Notes under the pieces: model-generated
Told to the model about the DNA's origin: nothing
Databases searched by the model: none
What the model saw: the letters and a program-made list of their open reading frames with translations, nothing else
In this document: piece after piece, positions 49,216 through 57,381 of the stretch
How positions within the stretch are numbered: position 1 is the first letter of the stretch
How the letters are laid out: the number at the start of each line of letters is the position of its first letter
Position numbers and translations under genes: made by a program
Origin: Sphingomonas sp. Leaf230
GTDB lineage: Bacteria > Pseudomonadota > Alphaproteobacteria > Sphingomonadales > Sphingomonadaceae
Length of the DNA: 64,000 nt
Assembly: GCF_001421745.1 (NCBI RefSeq)
Contig: NZ_LMKW01000015.1
Location: forward strand, 1-64,000
Direction: 5' to 3'

Positions 49216-50097
49216 TTATCGCGATGGGTTCGGACCGGGTGTCACGGCGGTTATGACGGACGTGGCCCGTGACATGACAGCCGACGGGAGAGCTTTTTCT
49301 GCCAAGCCTGCAAATGCCCCGAGCAGCAGTGCAACCGATCCGGAGTGAATTAGGCTGGAGGCCTGAAACATTCCGACTTTAACGTCAGCGACGCCGGTAG
49401 AAAATATTAGAGCCAAGATTACGGTCAGAGAACCAGTAAAGATTAGGCGCAGCTGAGGCTCGATTTTGTCGTCTTCGAGCGCGACGAGATCGGCAAAAGC
49501 CAGAGTAACCTTGCGACTGGCGAATGAGGCCCATGCGCCCAGCATAGCGCCCGACCAGACCAGCAACACACGGCGATATCGGTAGAATTCGTCAAATGGC
49601 AGCCAGCGAAGGTGTTCGCATATAAGATACGATAGTATTCCAATCCCGCCGAAAAGCGCTGCCCAACCACCAAGTTTTCTCATGTAGAGATTCTTTATGG
49701 GGCCAGATTCTCGCTCGATTATGTCAGATTCTAGCGCGCGGAGTGCATCGAACGCAACGACTGGCGATGCGTTCGGACCAACCAATCCAACTTGTCCGAG
49801 CGCAACAAGTTTTGAGACAGCCTCTCGGAGCTTGCCCGAGTCTTCCGGTTTCCGGTAAAGGGATTTCAAAATCGTCAGTGCGCGTTCGACCTCGTTTTTG
49901 AGGTCGCGTTGATCGCGGGGGGCGCCGACCTTAAGCACTCGGAAATTAATATCCGGAGTGCCATCTTCCGCGACGCGCGGTTCCACCCCCCAAAAGCCTC
50001 TGGGAGCATTGGCGGTCTGATCAAGAGTATCCTGAGTAGGCTCCCCTACAGGGGGCATGCTGCCCGCTTCAGCGCCCACAACATGTGCACGGACCAT
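49216..50097 (-). CDS. membrane protein with four C-terminal segments
   Basis: The 293-aa protein has a soluble N-terminal half (about 140 aa, with LKNEVERALTILKSLYRKPE) and four membrane segments (WAALFGGIGILSYLIC, LLVWSGAMLGAWASFA, FTGSLTVILALIFSTGV, SGSVALLLGAFAGLAEKALP). No family recognised. It lies just upstream of the R-M pair, overlaps a small gene by 29 bases, and is more AT-rich than the backbone. A membrane effector of a defence unit is possible but unproved. Confidence 0.65.
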   Translation of the reverse strand: MVRAHVVGAEAGSMPPVGEPTQDTLDQTANAPRGFWGVEPRVAEDGTPDINFRVLKVGAPRDQRDLKNEVERALTILKSLYRKPEDSGKLREAVSKLVALGQVGLVGPNASPVVAFDALRALESDIIERESGPIKNLYMRKLGGWAALFGGIGILSYLICEHLRWLPFDEFYRYRRVLLVWSGAMLGAWASFASRKVTLAFADLVALEDDKIEPQLRLIFTGSLTVILALIFSTGVADVKVGMFQASSLIHSGSVALLLGAFAGLAEKALPSAVMSRATSVITAVTPGPNPSR

Positions 50098-50278
50098 CTC
50101 CGGGGCTCGTCATCTTGGTGACCGAGGAGAAAGTCGATTCCCGGAGCGTTTCCAAGCCAATAGTGTTGTTGATCGCGTCCAACTCAGCGAGCATACGATC
50201 CTGTCCTGGCGTGCGTTTCGTATATCCGATGGTGTCGAGTTTCTTCTTCAATGCGTCGAGTTCCGGCGTCAGCGCCAT
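50069..50278 (-). CDS. small hypothetical protein
   Basis: The 69-aa helical protein (MALTPELDALKKKLDTIGYT) ends with a Cys pair and CGR. It is co-transcribed with the membrane protein that overlaps its 3' end. GGAGGAAC precedes its ATG. Unrecognised. Confidence 0.5.
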   Translation of the reverse strand: MALTPELDALKKKLDTIGYTKRTPGQDRMLAELDAINNTIGLETLRESTFSSVTKMTSPGDGPCTCCGR

Positions 50279-50529
50279 GATCGTTCCTCCCTAATTGTTA
50301 GAGCTATGGATATCGCGGCCTTGTCACGCTGTCATCTGCCAGTTGCGTTTTGTGCGTATGAGATCTCAAATTATTGATTTTAAGGGACAGCTCGTGCCGG
50401 ATTTTCGCTTTCACATTCTAAACGCTGCCGTTTTGCCGCGGGTCGTTGATACAAACAGCTAGCTGGACAGATTGGAAGATGTGATTTTCGTCGGTCGGCC
50501 TACAACTTTGGTTGAATAAGGAGCGCGGA

Positions 50530-51087
50530 ATGGGCGAGGCAAAGCGTAATCTGGAGGAGGTCCGCACGACGATGTTGCGTGTGGTCGAAGGCTGGATGCT
50601 CGAACCGACTGAATGGGAGGCTCGTATGGTTGCCGAGGTACGGCTGCTGCCCCGGGTCGAAGTGCCGCGACATCCGGCGCATGTTCTTGATTATATGAAA
50701 ATGAAGATGGGAGAGTGTCACGCCAACGCTTGGTTCATGGAGCGCAAAGATCCCGCCAGGTTGAACAAGCGCGTTGTAGGCTGGACAGTGACCGATGGTC
50801 AGTTTGTGCTGCATTCGGTCGTTCGGCGTGGGAAGGATATGTTCTGTGTCACCCCGGCACCTCGAGGCGCTGGCGAGAGTCTAATTTTTATCCCGGATAG
50901 GGCGATAGTTTACGAAGAGATCGACGGACGTTTCGCTCATTCGCGTGGCGGTGAGCGGATTAAATACGGGCTGCGTCCAGACCCGGCCGCCAGCATCAAA
51001 TTCGGTCACCTACTATTAAGCCGACTGAAATCAGGGATGAACCCCTACAAAGCGATGGAGATTGCCCCTCCATTCAGTGATTTGTAA
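50530..51087 (+). CDS. hypothetical protein (MGEAKRN start)
   Basis: The 185-aa soluble protein starts at ATG 50530 after AAGGAGCGC. The MGEAKRNLEEV start is common among uncharacterised plasmid and chromosomal proteins. The core has MKMKMGECHANAWFMERKDP, with Cys-His that might form a catalytic pair, and FVLHSVVRRGKDMFCVTPAP, a pattern reminiscent of transglutaminase or papain-like folds, but this is weak. It is transcribed alone between minus-strand genes. Confidence 0.55.
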   Translation: MGEAKRNLEEVRTTMLRVVEGWMLEPTEWEARMVAEVRLLPRVEVPRHPAHVLDYMKMKMGECHANAWFMERKDPARLNKRVVGWTVTDGQFVLHSVVRRGKDMFCVTPAPRGAGESLIFIPDRAIVYEEIDGRFAHSRGGERIKYGLRPDPAASIKFGHLLLSRLKSGMNPYKAMEIAPPFSDL

Positions 51088-51237
51088 CCATAGCAGCATG
51101 TAAAATGAGCTGCTGCCGATCTGTCGCTAGCGCCAAAATCGCAGTGATCCCCAGACCGAGGCATAGCGGTTCTGTCAGCGATAAATGGCACGTAGTCACG
51201 GGCTAGCTCCCTGTTTCGAGGAAGCCAGCCCCATAGA

Positions 51238-51744
51238 TTATTCCGCTGCTGCTTCTTCGGTCTTGCGCTTGCGAGGAGCCGGAGCGGGCTTTGTGTCAGC
51301 CTTGGCTGCATTCGTCGGGCCAGGCTTGCGACCCAGGCCAATGCTCTTGGCCATCGTGCGGCGCGCTTCCGAATAGGTCGGAGCGACCATGGGGTAATCA
51401 GCCTTCAGGCCATAACGCTCCCGATATTCCACTGGCGTCATGCCGTTAGTGGCGAGGTGACGACGCAGCGTCTTGTAAGGCTTGCCATCGATCATGCTGA
51501 TAATGTGATCAGGGCTGGCAAGCGACTTACGGGCCGTCACTGCCGGAGTGTATTCTTGAGCAGGTGCCTCGGGCTCAGCAGTCGCAGCGTTTCCGCCGAC
51601 CAGCACCGAAACAGTTTCATACATTTTGTTCAGGAAGGCCGGAACGTCGTCAGCATTGGTACGCGTGTTAGGATTGGCTAACCAAGCGATCGTCAATTCC
51701 GTGGCGAGTTCGACAGGGTTCAGGTCGAGGGTAGTGTCCGACAT
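51238..51744 (-). CDS. MucR/Ros-family regulator lacking zinc ligands
   Basis: The 168-aa protein has the MucR/Ros core: IDGKPYKTLRRHLATNGMTP then VEYRERYGLKADYPMVAPTY and SEARRTMAKSIGLGRKPG. In Ros the finger reads CLECGKSFKSLKRHLTTHHN; here both Cys are replaced (SMID) and the second His is lost, leaving only the His of RRHL. Some rhizobial relatives fold without zinc. The tail is Ala/Lys-rich. MucR proteins silence or control acquired genes. A half-site of the CATAGAC dyad (51765-51774) lies in its promoter. Confidence 0.8.
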   Translation of the reverse strand: MSDTTLDLNPVELATELTIAWLANPNTRTNADDVPAFLNKMYETVSVLVGGNAATAEPEAPAQEYTPAVTARKSLASPDHIISMIDGKPYKTLRRHLATNGMTPVEYRERYGLKADYPMVAPTYSEARRTMAKSIGLGRKPGPTNAAKADTKPAPAPRKRKTEEAAAE

Positions 51745-51973
51745 AGTAGGGCTCCATTTCTAGTGACGTCTATAGGTACTAGATTGGTATGTTGCAATCT
51801 CAGATCATTCAAAAGCATCTGTTTGCCTCGTTCTACGTATCACTCCGTATGGTTGAGCAGGGAAATATGTTACGACAGCTACGCGTCTGAACGCAGCCGA
51901 TAAGAGGGAGACGTCAAATTCGACAATGGTCGTCATCTGAAATCTGCAACTTCGTAAGGCAAAAGTGTACACT
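51745..51973. other. non-coding gap before the EAL gene
   Basis: No gene is supported. The stretch holds the regulator's promoter, with TATAGA as a possible -10, and GACGTCTATA at 51765-51774. AT content is higher than in the backbone. Confidence 0.4.
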
Positions 51974-54026
51974 TTAAGCAGGCGTACCTCTTGCAATAAC
52001 TCGAGCCTCATCAGCTTTAACCGGCCTGCCAAAGAAAAAGCCTTGTCCGAATGTGCAGCCTAACTGCTGCGCAGCAATAGCTTGTTCCGCAGTCTCGATG
52101 CCTTCGGCAGTAACTCTCATGCCCATGGTATTCGCTAACATAACAATTGTGCTAACGATTGAGGTGTCACTACTCTTCGGATCGTCGATCCCGTGAACGA
52201 ACGACCGGTCAATCTTGATAACATCGAGGGGGGTATGTCTTAAATATGAGAGACTAGAGTATCCAGTACCAAAATCATCCATAGCCATGCGAACGCCCAT
52301 AGCCTTAAGGCTATCAAATGCACTTCGATTTACGTCGCCCTCATTTAGAAAAATGCCCTCTGTCATTTCGAGTTCAAGGCGTCCCGCAGAAAGTCCCGAA
52401 GACCTTAAAGTAGCTGATAAGAAAATCGTCAATCGCTGAAGATTAAAATGGGAAGGAGATATGTTTACGGCAAGTCGTATGGTCGGAGGCCAGTGTAGCG
52501 CTTCCATACATGCCGTCCGAATTATAAATTCGCTCAGATCAAGTATAAGCCCCATTTCTTCCGCAAGCGGAATAAAATCGGCCGGTGAGACTATGCCTCG
52601 GGTTGGATGCATCCACCGTATAAGCGCCTCAAAACCCACTATCGAACCTTTTTCCAGTTCGATTATAGGCTGATATACGAGGTCAAAATCACCGTTTTGC
52701 ATTGCGATCTTAATATCGCGCTCTAACAGAGTTCGGTGATTTGCATCGGCGCGGATTGCGGAACGATAAATTACGAAGTCATCTGCCCCATAGGGAAGCG
52801 CATGGCGTAGCGCGAAATCTGCATTACGTTGAAGAGATTCAGGTGAAAAGCCATGATCCGGAGAAGCTGATGCACCGATCTTCGGCGTCAAACTCACCGA
52901 AAATTGCTCGATGCTGATCGACCGCAAAAATTCCTTGATTAAATTCGAGCAAATAAGCTCTAGAGGAAGATTGTAGCTAAGATTTCGAATAACTATATCG
53001 AATTCTCCGCCGTCGAAACGGCTTATATAGGCATCATCACCTAAGACCTCGATAAGCCTTGTGTGAATCTCCCGAAGCAGCGCTAGCCGCTGCTCCCTGC
53101 TAAGCTGCTCCAAGCCATTATAACCGGCAAAAGCGCTGAAAATAATGAAGCCTGCCGGTATCAAATGACCGCTCTGGCCAAACATGCAGGCGCGTAGAAC
53201 GCGGATTGCAGCATCGTGGCCTGATGCGCTTTCGACTGGCGGTAGAAGGCTGCGAAGCCGCCTTAGATGAGACAATTGCTCATCTTGAATGCGGACCAGC
53301 TGACCCACCGTATCATTAACAATCCCGACAGCGCCGGCAACGTCAGCTAAGTCTGTTTGTAAAGAGCTAGCTATTCTGTGTATCGAAAAAGTGCTTTCAC
53401 CAATGCTGCTAACGTTGCTGATCAATAGTAAGCGTTCATATGCGGAATTATTTACAATTTCCTTGGCAAGCTCACCTCGGAATGCTTCAATCCACGCCAA
53501 CCGCCCATTCTGTGCTCTCTCCGTCATCAGTATCCGGAAATGATCAGGTAAAGGACCTGCGGAAAGCTCGCACCACGCCATTACTTCGTCGATCAGATTA
53601 GTGGTCGCCCTTGCATCGTACTCTATATTGCCGTTGGCCAAGCTGGCCAGGGTCGGGCGCACAGCATCTGCAATACCAGTAGGATGCATATAATCTCGAT
53701 TATGTGTTTTGATAGATGATATATTTTGTAGATCTATAACGATCATTCGATCGGATATGTCTCTTGCTTGTGAGGAAAGCGTTTCAAGAAAATAAGCGAA
53801 ACTTCGCTGAAATGCGGCGTGAACCGATTGTATTATTATCTCGGCATTCTGTGGGTCTGCCTCACCAGCTAGCGACCTGAAGCCTGCCGATATTGCACGA
53901 ACCGATCGTACGAACGCGGCATCAGCACGATTACCAATAATGCCGTTCAGAGCATTACCGACGGTTGCTGCGGCTGCTACTTCTACGAAGGCTCCGGCCA
54001 GAACGGATGATGCTAGTTCTATCACT
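51974..54026 (-). CDS. EAL-domain phosphodiesterase with degenerate GGDEF
   Basis: The C-terminal EAL domain looks active: FEALIRWMHP, NISPSHF, ELEMTEG, MDDFGTGYSSL, IKIDRSFVHG and TAEGIET are all present, so cyclic di-GMP breakdown is expected. The preceding GGDEF domain reads RFDGGEFDI in place of the A-site motif, so it is probably non-catalytic. The first 290 residues are helical and unrecognised. The frame is open to 54157 but that part overlaps the resolvase; I place the start at GTG 54026 (MIELASSVLAGAF). DNA is AT-richer than the backbone. Confidence 0.8.
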
Positions 54027-54065
54027 AAGTTAAGCTTTCTTTTGCATAACCACTGTAAGTCTGCA

Positions 54066-54638
54066 TCATATTGGCCCCCTGCTGCTTGCGGGAAAATGGC
54101 GGTAGAAGGTCGCGACCGAAACCCCGATCGCTTCCGCAATGTCTTGTGGCCGATCACCAGCGGCGAGCAGCTTTGTGGCCGTGGCTCGTTTTTTTGGCGT
54201 CAGAACCGACTTCCGCCCCTTGCCGCGCCCGCCCTTCCCTCGCGCAGCTAATAGCCCCGCCATAGTCCGTTCGCGGATTAGCTCCCGCTCCATTTCAGCA
54301 ATGGACGCCAAGATATGAAACAGCAGGCGGCCCGTTGGTGTTGCGGTGTCGATCCCATCGGTAAGTGAGCGCAACTCGACACCCCGAGCCGATAGTTCCG
54401 CAGATAATTCGACAAGGCCCTTCATCGAACGGCCGAGGCGATCGAGCTTCCATATCACGAGGGTATCGCCGTTGCGGGCAAGGTTCATCGCTTCCGATAG
54501 GCCGGGTCGTTCGGTTTTCGCCCCACTGATTTTATCGGTACATATCCGATCGCATCCCGCAGCCGTCAGCGCATCGATTTGCAGCGCCAAATCCTGATCC
54601 TGGGTGGAAACCCGCGCATATCCGATAAGCATGGTCAT
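54066..54638 (-). CDS. serine resolvase/invertase
   Basis: The 190-aa protein is a small serine recombinase: MLIGYARVSTQDQDLALQID (catalytic Ser in RVST), KLDRLGRSMKGLVEL, TGRLLFHILASIAEMERELI and a C-terminal HTH (QDIAEAIGVSVATFYRHFPA). It resolves cointegrates or inverts segments. No transposase or terminal repeat is found beside it, so it may be a plasmid multimer-resolution gene or the remnant of a Tn3-type element. An ATG two codons in is an alternative start. It overlaps the following small gene by four bases. Confidence 0.92.
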   Translation of the reverse strand: MTMLIGYARVSTQDQDLALQIDALTAAGCDRICTDKISGAKTERPGLSEAMNLARNGDTLVIWKLDRLGRSMKGLVELSAELSARGVELRSLTDGIDTATPTGRLLFHILASIAEMERELIRERTMAGLLAARGKGGRGKGRKSVLTPKKRATATKLLAAGDRPQDIAEAIGVSVATFYRHFPASSRGPI

Positions 54639-54844
54639 TGTGCTTTCAGGAAGGCCGTAAATCTTTCGGCACTCTCCCGTAACGCCTGCCCATCGGGTCC
54701 ATTATAGGCCGGGGGCGGAACGCGAAGGTTCAAACGACCAAGCCCATCAAGTACCTGAGAGTAATTAAGGCCAGTCCGCTCCATCGTCTCTTTCGAGGTG
54801 CTACCGCCAGAAGCGTATGCTCGGAGTGCGTCATCGACGTTCAT
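54635..54844 (-). CDS. small HTH-like protein coupled to the resolvase
   Basis: The 69-aa protein (MNVDDALRAYASGGSTSKET) has a short HTH-like segment (TSKETMERTGLNYSQVLDGL) and is translated just before the resolvase by ATGA overlap. It may regulate the resolvase. It is preceded by three CATTTGAGAA-type repeats. Confidence 0.55.
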   Translation of the reverse strand: MNVDDALRAYASGGSTSKETMERTGLNYSQVLDGLGRLNLRVPPPAYNGPDGQALRESAERFTAFLKAQ

Positions 54845-55162
54845 CGTATCGCCCTTCTCAGATTGCCGTAAATCATGGCTTCATTTGAGAACATACATTG
54901 AGAACGACATTTGAGAAAGGGTAATCAAGCCCTCGAAGCCTGAGAGCACGTCGGTTTCGGCCAGTGCGACGTTTTACCGTTATCGGGGCCACCCGATTCT
55001 CATTAGACGTTCCCTTTCGAGAAGCACGGGTCGGCCCCAAACGCCCTGAGATTGCGTGGCCTGCCCGTGACGTTCGACGGTGTAATATCGATTGCTGATA
55101 GCGGATATCGAGAGGCGACGTTATCCTCCTGCGTTGAATCCTTTTCCCCCAAGGAGGCGAGA
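54845..55162. other. non-coding region with candidate res/operator repeats
   Basis: No gene is supported. CATTTGAGAA (54882-54891), CATTGAGAA (54896-54904) and CATTTGAGAA (54908-54917) are near-identical direct repeats 12-14 bp apart, 40 bp upstream of the resolvase operon. The rest is GC-rich with several short dyads. A resolution (res) site or operator is likely. Confidence 0.5.
54882..54917. repeat. three direct repeats CATT(T)GAGAA
   Basis: Two copies are identical, the middle lacks one T. Spacing of 12-14 bp is close to one and a quarter helical turns. Position suggests binding by the small HTH protein or the resolvase. Confidence 0.55.
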
Positions 55163-55534
55163 ATGAAGCGACGTTGGATGATCTCATCTGTGTTGTTGAC
55201 GATGACGGCCTGCGGACAGTCAGGCAACGAATATGTCGGCAAATGGGAACGAGGCAAAACCAGCCACGAAAATGGCTTCTCCGGCGCTCAGGTTAATGTC
55301 GTCAAGGATACGATGACGATCGAACGTAACGGCGACGGCTTCCTGTTAAGTAATGTCCGTGTCCTTACGCAAGGCGACAGAAAGCCATTTGTCTATCCCA
55401 ATAACAAGCAGCCAGCGATCTACAAAGACGGTCAGCTACAAATTGCAGGGGGGCTTGCGGCTTATGTCATAGATAAAGCATCCGGGCATCTTGTCGCCCC
55501 TGACGGCGGGGGGGAGTTTACAAAGACTAAGTAA
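55163..55534 (+). CDS. small lipoprotein
   Basis: From ATG 55163 (AGGAGG upstream) the product begins MKRRWMISSVLLTMTACGQS, a lipobox with Cys at 17. The 105-residue mature part is beta-rich (YVGKWERGK, TMTIERNGDGFLLSNV, AAYVIDKASGHLVAP). This looks like a lipocalin-like or DUF-type lipoprotein of unknown role. The upstream in-frame extension to 55052 would bury the signal and is rejected. Confidence 0.65.
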   Translation: MKRRWMISSVLLTMTACGQSGNEYVGKWERGKTSHENGFSGAQVNVVKDTMTIERNGDGFLLSNVRVLTQGDRKPFVYPNNKQPAIYKDGQLQIAGGLAAYVIDKASGHLVAPDGGGEFTKTK

Positions 55535-55546
55535 GAAAGCGCCTAG

Positions 55547-55681
55547 CTGTATCCGCCAGGTTCCCGATCAAAGATCGATACCGAGAACGCCACGTTAGCG
55601 GCCGACTGCTGCGCTGACATGAAGAGCGGCAAGCATGGTGACCATGCCGGCCACGACATGTCGAGCATGCCGAAGAAGTAA
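55547..55681 (+). pseudogene. remnant of a His/Met-rich metal-binding gene
   Basis: A frame without start codon, open from 55547 to TAA 55679-55681, ends with ADCCADMKSGKHGDHAGHDM and SSMPKK. Cys pairs with HGDHAGHDM tails are usual in small copper-resistance proteins of this group. The 5' part is missing, with an unrelated lipoprotein gene ending just before, so this marks a deletion or insertion junction at the edge of the copper cluster. Confidence 0.5.
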
Positions 55682-55687
55682 TTGGAG

Positions 55688-55714
55688 GGGGAGGCGTTCA
55701 CGCCTCCCCTTTTT
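55688..55714. terminator. strong bidirectional intrinsic terminator
   Basis: GGGGAGGCG and CGCCTCCCC pair around TTCA and run into TTTTT. It ends the remnant on the plus strand and, overlapping the stop of the DUF411 gene, probably the copper operon on the minus strand. Confidence 0.85.
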
Positions 55715-56156
55715 AATGACGGGCGAACACCTTGCGCCCGGCTGAGCCGAACGCGATCACCTCGTAGGGCTGGGCCTTCAAACCCGGCACCTCCATGCCT
55801 GGTGACCCCATCGGCATACCCGGCACGGCAAGCCCGCTTACGCCTTTAGGATGCTGGGCGAGTGCTCTCTTCATGTCGGCGATCGGAACGTGGCCCTCGA
55901 ATGCCATGCCGTCGATGATCGCGGTGTGACATGAACTGAGGTCAGCGGGGACGCCTATCTTGCGCTGAAGCACATCGCGGCGGGCGTCATCGATGATCTG
56001 CACGTTGCGGCCGAACTGCTGACGGACCTGTTTCGCCCACTGCTCGCAACAGCCACACCCCGGATCACGGTGCATGGCGATGCTATTGGCCGCAACGGCT
56101 ACAGCGGGGGTCATCATCGCTGCGGCGATGATCGCACTTCGCATCGAAAACTTCAT
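55713..56156 (-). CDS. DUF411 metal-binding protein
   Basis: A signal peptide (SAIIAAAMMTPAVAVAA) precedes the DUF411 domain: MHRDPGCGCCEQWAKQVRQQ with the CGCC cluster, GVPADLSSCHTAIIDGMAFE and GHVPIADMKRAL. Met residues cluster in GMPMGSPGMEVPG. The family occurs with copper resistance genes and probably binds copper in the periplasm. It is the last gene of the minus-strand copper series. Confidence 0.85.
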   Translation of the reverse strand: MKFSMRSAIIAAAMMTPAVAVAANSIAMHRDPGCGCCEQWAKQVRQQFGRNVQIIDDARRDVLQRKIGVPADLSSCHTAIIDGMAFEGHVPIADMKRALAQHPKGVSGLAVPGMPMGSPGMEVPGLKAQPYEVIAFGSAGRKVFARH

Positions 56157-56211
56157 CGCTAAACTCCTATGATGAAGCCCCGCACGAGGGGGCGAGGTTC
56201 TGTGTGCGACC

Positions 56212-56601
56212 TTACTGAGCGCGCTTGCCGTGTGACTTGAGCCAGCCCTGAAGCTCGGCGATGTCCTTTTCCTGCTTCGTAATGGTCATCTGCGCCATGC
56301 GCTTCGTGTCGGCATCCTTCGCGTCCCGAAGCGCCACGCGCGACATGGTAACGGCTCCGCGATGATGTTCGATCATCTTGCGGGTCCACATCTCCGATGC
56401 GTCTCCCTGCTTCGCCGACATCATCTTCTGATGCATGTCCATCTCGGAGGCGGCATAAGGATTGCTCGGATCATTCATCATCTTGGAATGGTCCATTCCC
56501 TGCATTTGGCTATGATCCATGCCGGTCATGCTGCTCTGTGCCGCAAGCGGACTGGCGGCGAGCGCTGCGGCTAACATGCCGATCGTGGTAATGGTCTTCA
56601 T
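56212..56601 (-). CDS. DUF305 (CopM-like) copper-binding protein
   Basis: From ATG 56601 the product has a signal peptide (MLAAALAASPLAAQ), a Met/His-rich start (MTGMDHSQMQGMDHSKMMND) and the DUF305 core (MIEHHRGAVTMSRVALRDAK). CopM in cyanobacteria binds Cu in the periplasm. GGGAG precedes the start. The upstream ATG at 56628 would push the signal inward. Confidence 0.88.
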   Translation of the reverse strand: MKTITTIGMLAAALAASPLAAQSSMTGMDHSQMQGMDHSKMMNDPSNPYAASEMDMHQKMMSAKQGDASEMWTRKMIEHHRGAVTMSRVALRDAKDADTKRMAQMTITKQEKDIAELQGWLKSHGKRAQ

Positions 56602-56638
56602 GGTTGTTCTCCCGAGGTAATGGTCCACCTAGAGAAAG

Positions 56639-57313
56639 TTACGCGGCCACGTTGCGCACCCCTTGGATTTTTCTTTGCTTGCGGCGCGGCCAGCGCATGT
56701 AGAGCAGCACCACGCCGGCGACGGCAAGAGCGAGCCCCCCAGCCGCGAATGCCATCATCCAGGGCGTGTTGAAGTCCTCATGGTTTTTCCAGTCCATGAT
56801 GTGGAGGCCCCAGAAAAAGTCGTAAAGCCGCCACGTGCCGGTTCGGACACCGACGATCCTGCCGTTTTCTGGTGAAACAAACACACGGGTCGTCTCGGCG
56901 TCCTCAAACTGCACGCGCCAGACCGGCAACTTGCCACGGAACTCGGTGCTCCCCGTTCGAGCAAGCACGACAGATGCAACAGGGGCACCGGGGCCGCGAT
57001 ATGCCGCGCGGGCAACTCGCATCGCGAACGGTGCATCGATGCGCGGCATTGGCAAACCGCTCCGCGCATCGTGCATCCGGACCGTCCCGTTTGCCATCGT
57101 CAACTCGGCGACGGGTTGTCCGAGCAAGGCCGTGTAGCGCAGCTCGCGCACAGGGCCGGGAGCAGCGCCCAACACCGATGCCGGGGAAGCGAACTCCTGA
57201 GCCGACCCGAGCATCGTCGTACTCTCGCGCGCAACGAGATATTCTCCCCGCACCCGCTCGATCGGCAGGATGCTCATCAACAAGCCGCTGAAGAACCAGA
57301 GCAGTAGCTGCAC
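56639..57313 (-). CDS. PepSY-domain membrane protein (start uncertain)
   Basis: The protein has an N-terminal membrane segment, a periplasmic PepSY-like domain (about 45-165) and a C-terminal membrane segment (WMMAFAAGGLALAVAGVVLL). It ends in a basic tail. The GTG at 57313 is the only clear start in frame, but the frame stays open upstream and encodes LRLHVGASKLHRWLALIIGV, which matches the usual N-terminus of this family (RASKLHRWLALIIG). The true start is probably a CTG or TTG overlapping the end of copB near 57375-57390. The family accompanies copper and iron uptake genes. Confidence 0.78.
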   Translation of the reverse strand: MQLLLWFFSGLLMSILPIERVRGEYLVARESTTMLGSAQEFASPASVLGAAPGPVRELRYTALLGQPVAELTMANGTVRMHDARSGLPMPRIDAPFAMRVARAAYRGPGAPVASVVLARTGSTEFRGKLPVWRVQFEDAETTRVFVSPENGRIVGVRTGTWRLYDFFWGLHIMDWKNHEDFNTPWMMAFAAGGLALAVAGVVLLYMRWPRRKQRKIQGVRNVAA

Positions 57314-57381
57314 CCCGATAATCAGTGCCAGCCAGCGATGTAGCTTGCTGGCACCGACATGAAGGCGGAGCCTGCCGCTCC

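Noticed and set aside
51974..54157. Start of the EAL gene at 54157
   Set aside because: The extra codons overlap the resolvase 3' end and encode a basic segment without family character; GTG 54026 gives a more plausible N-terminus.
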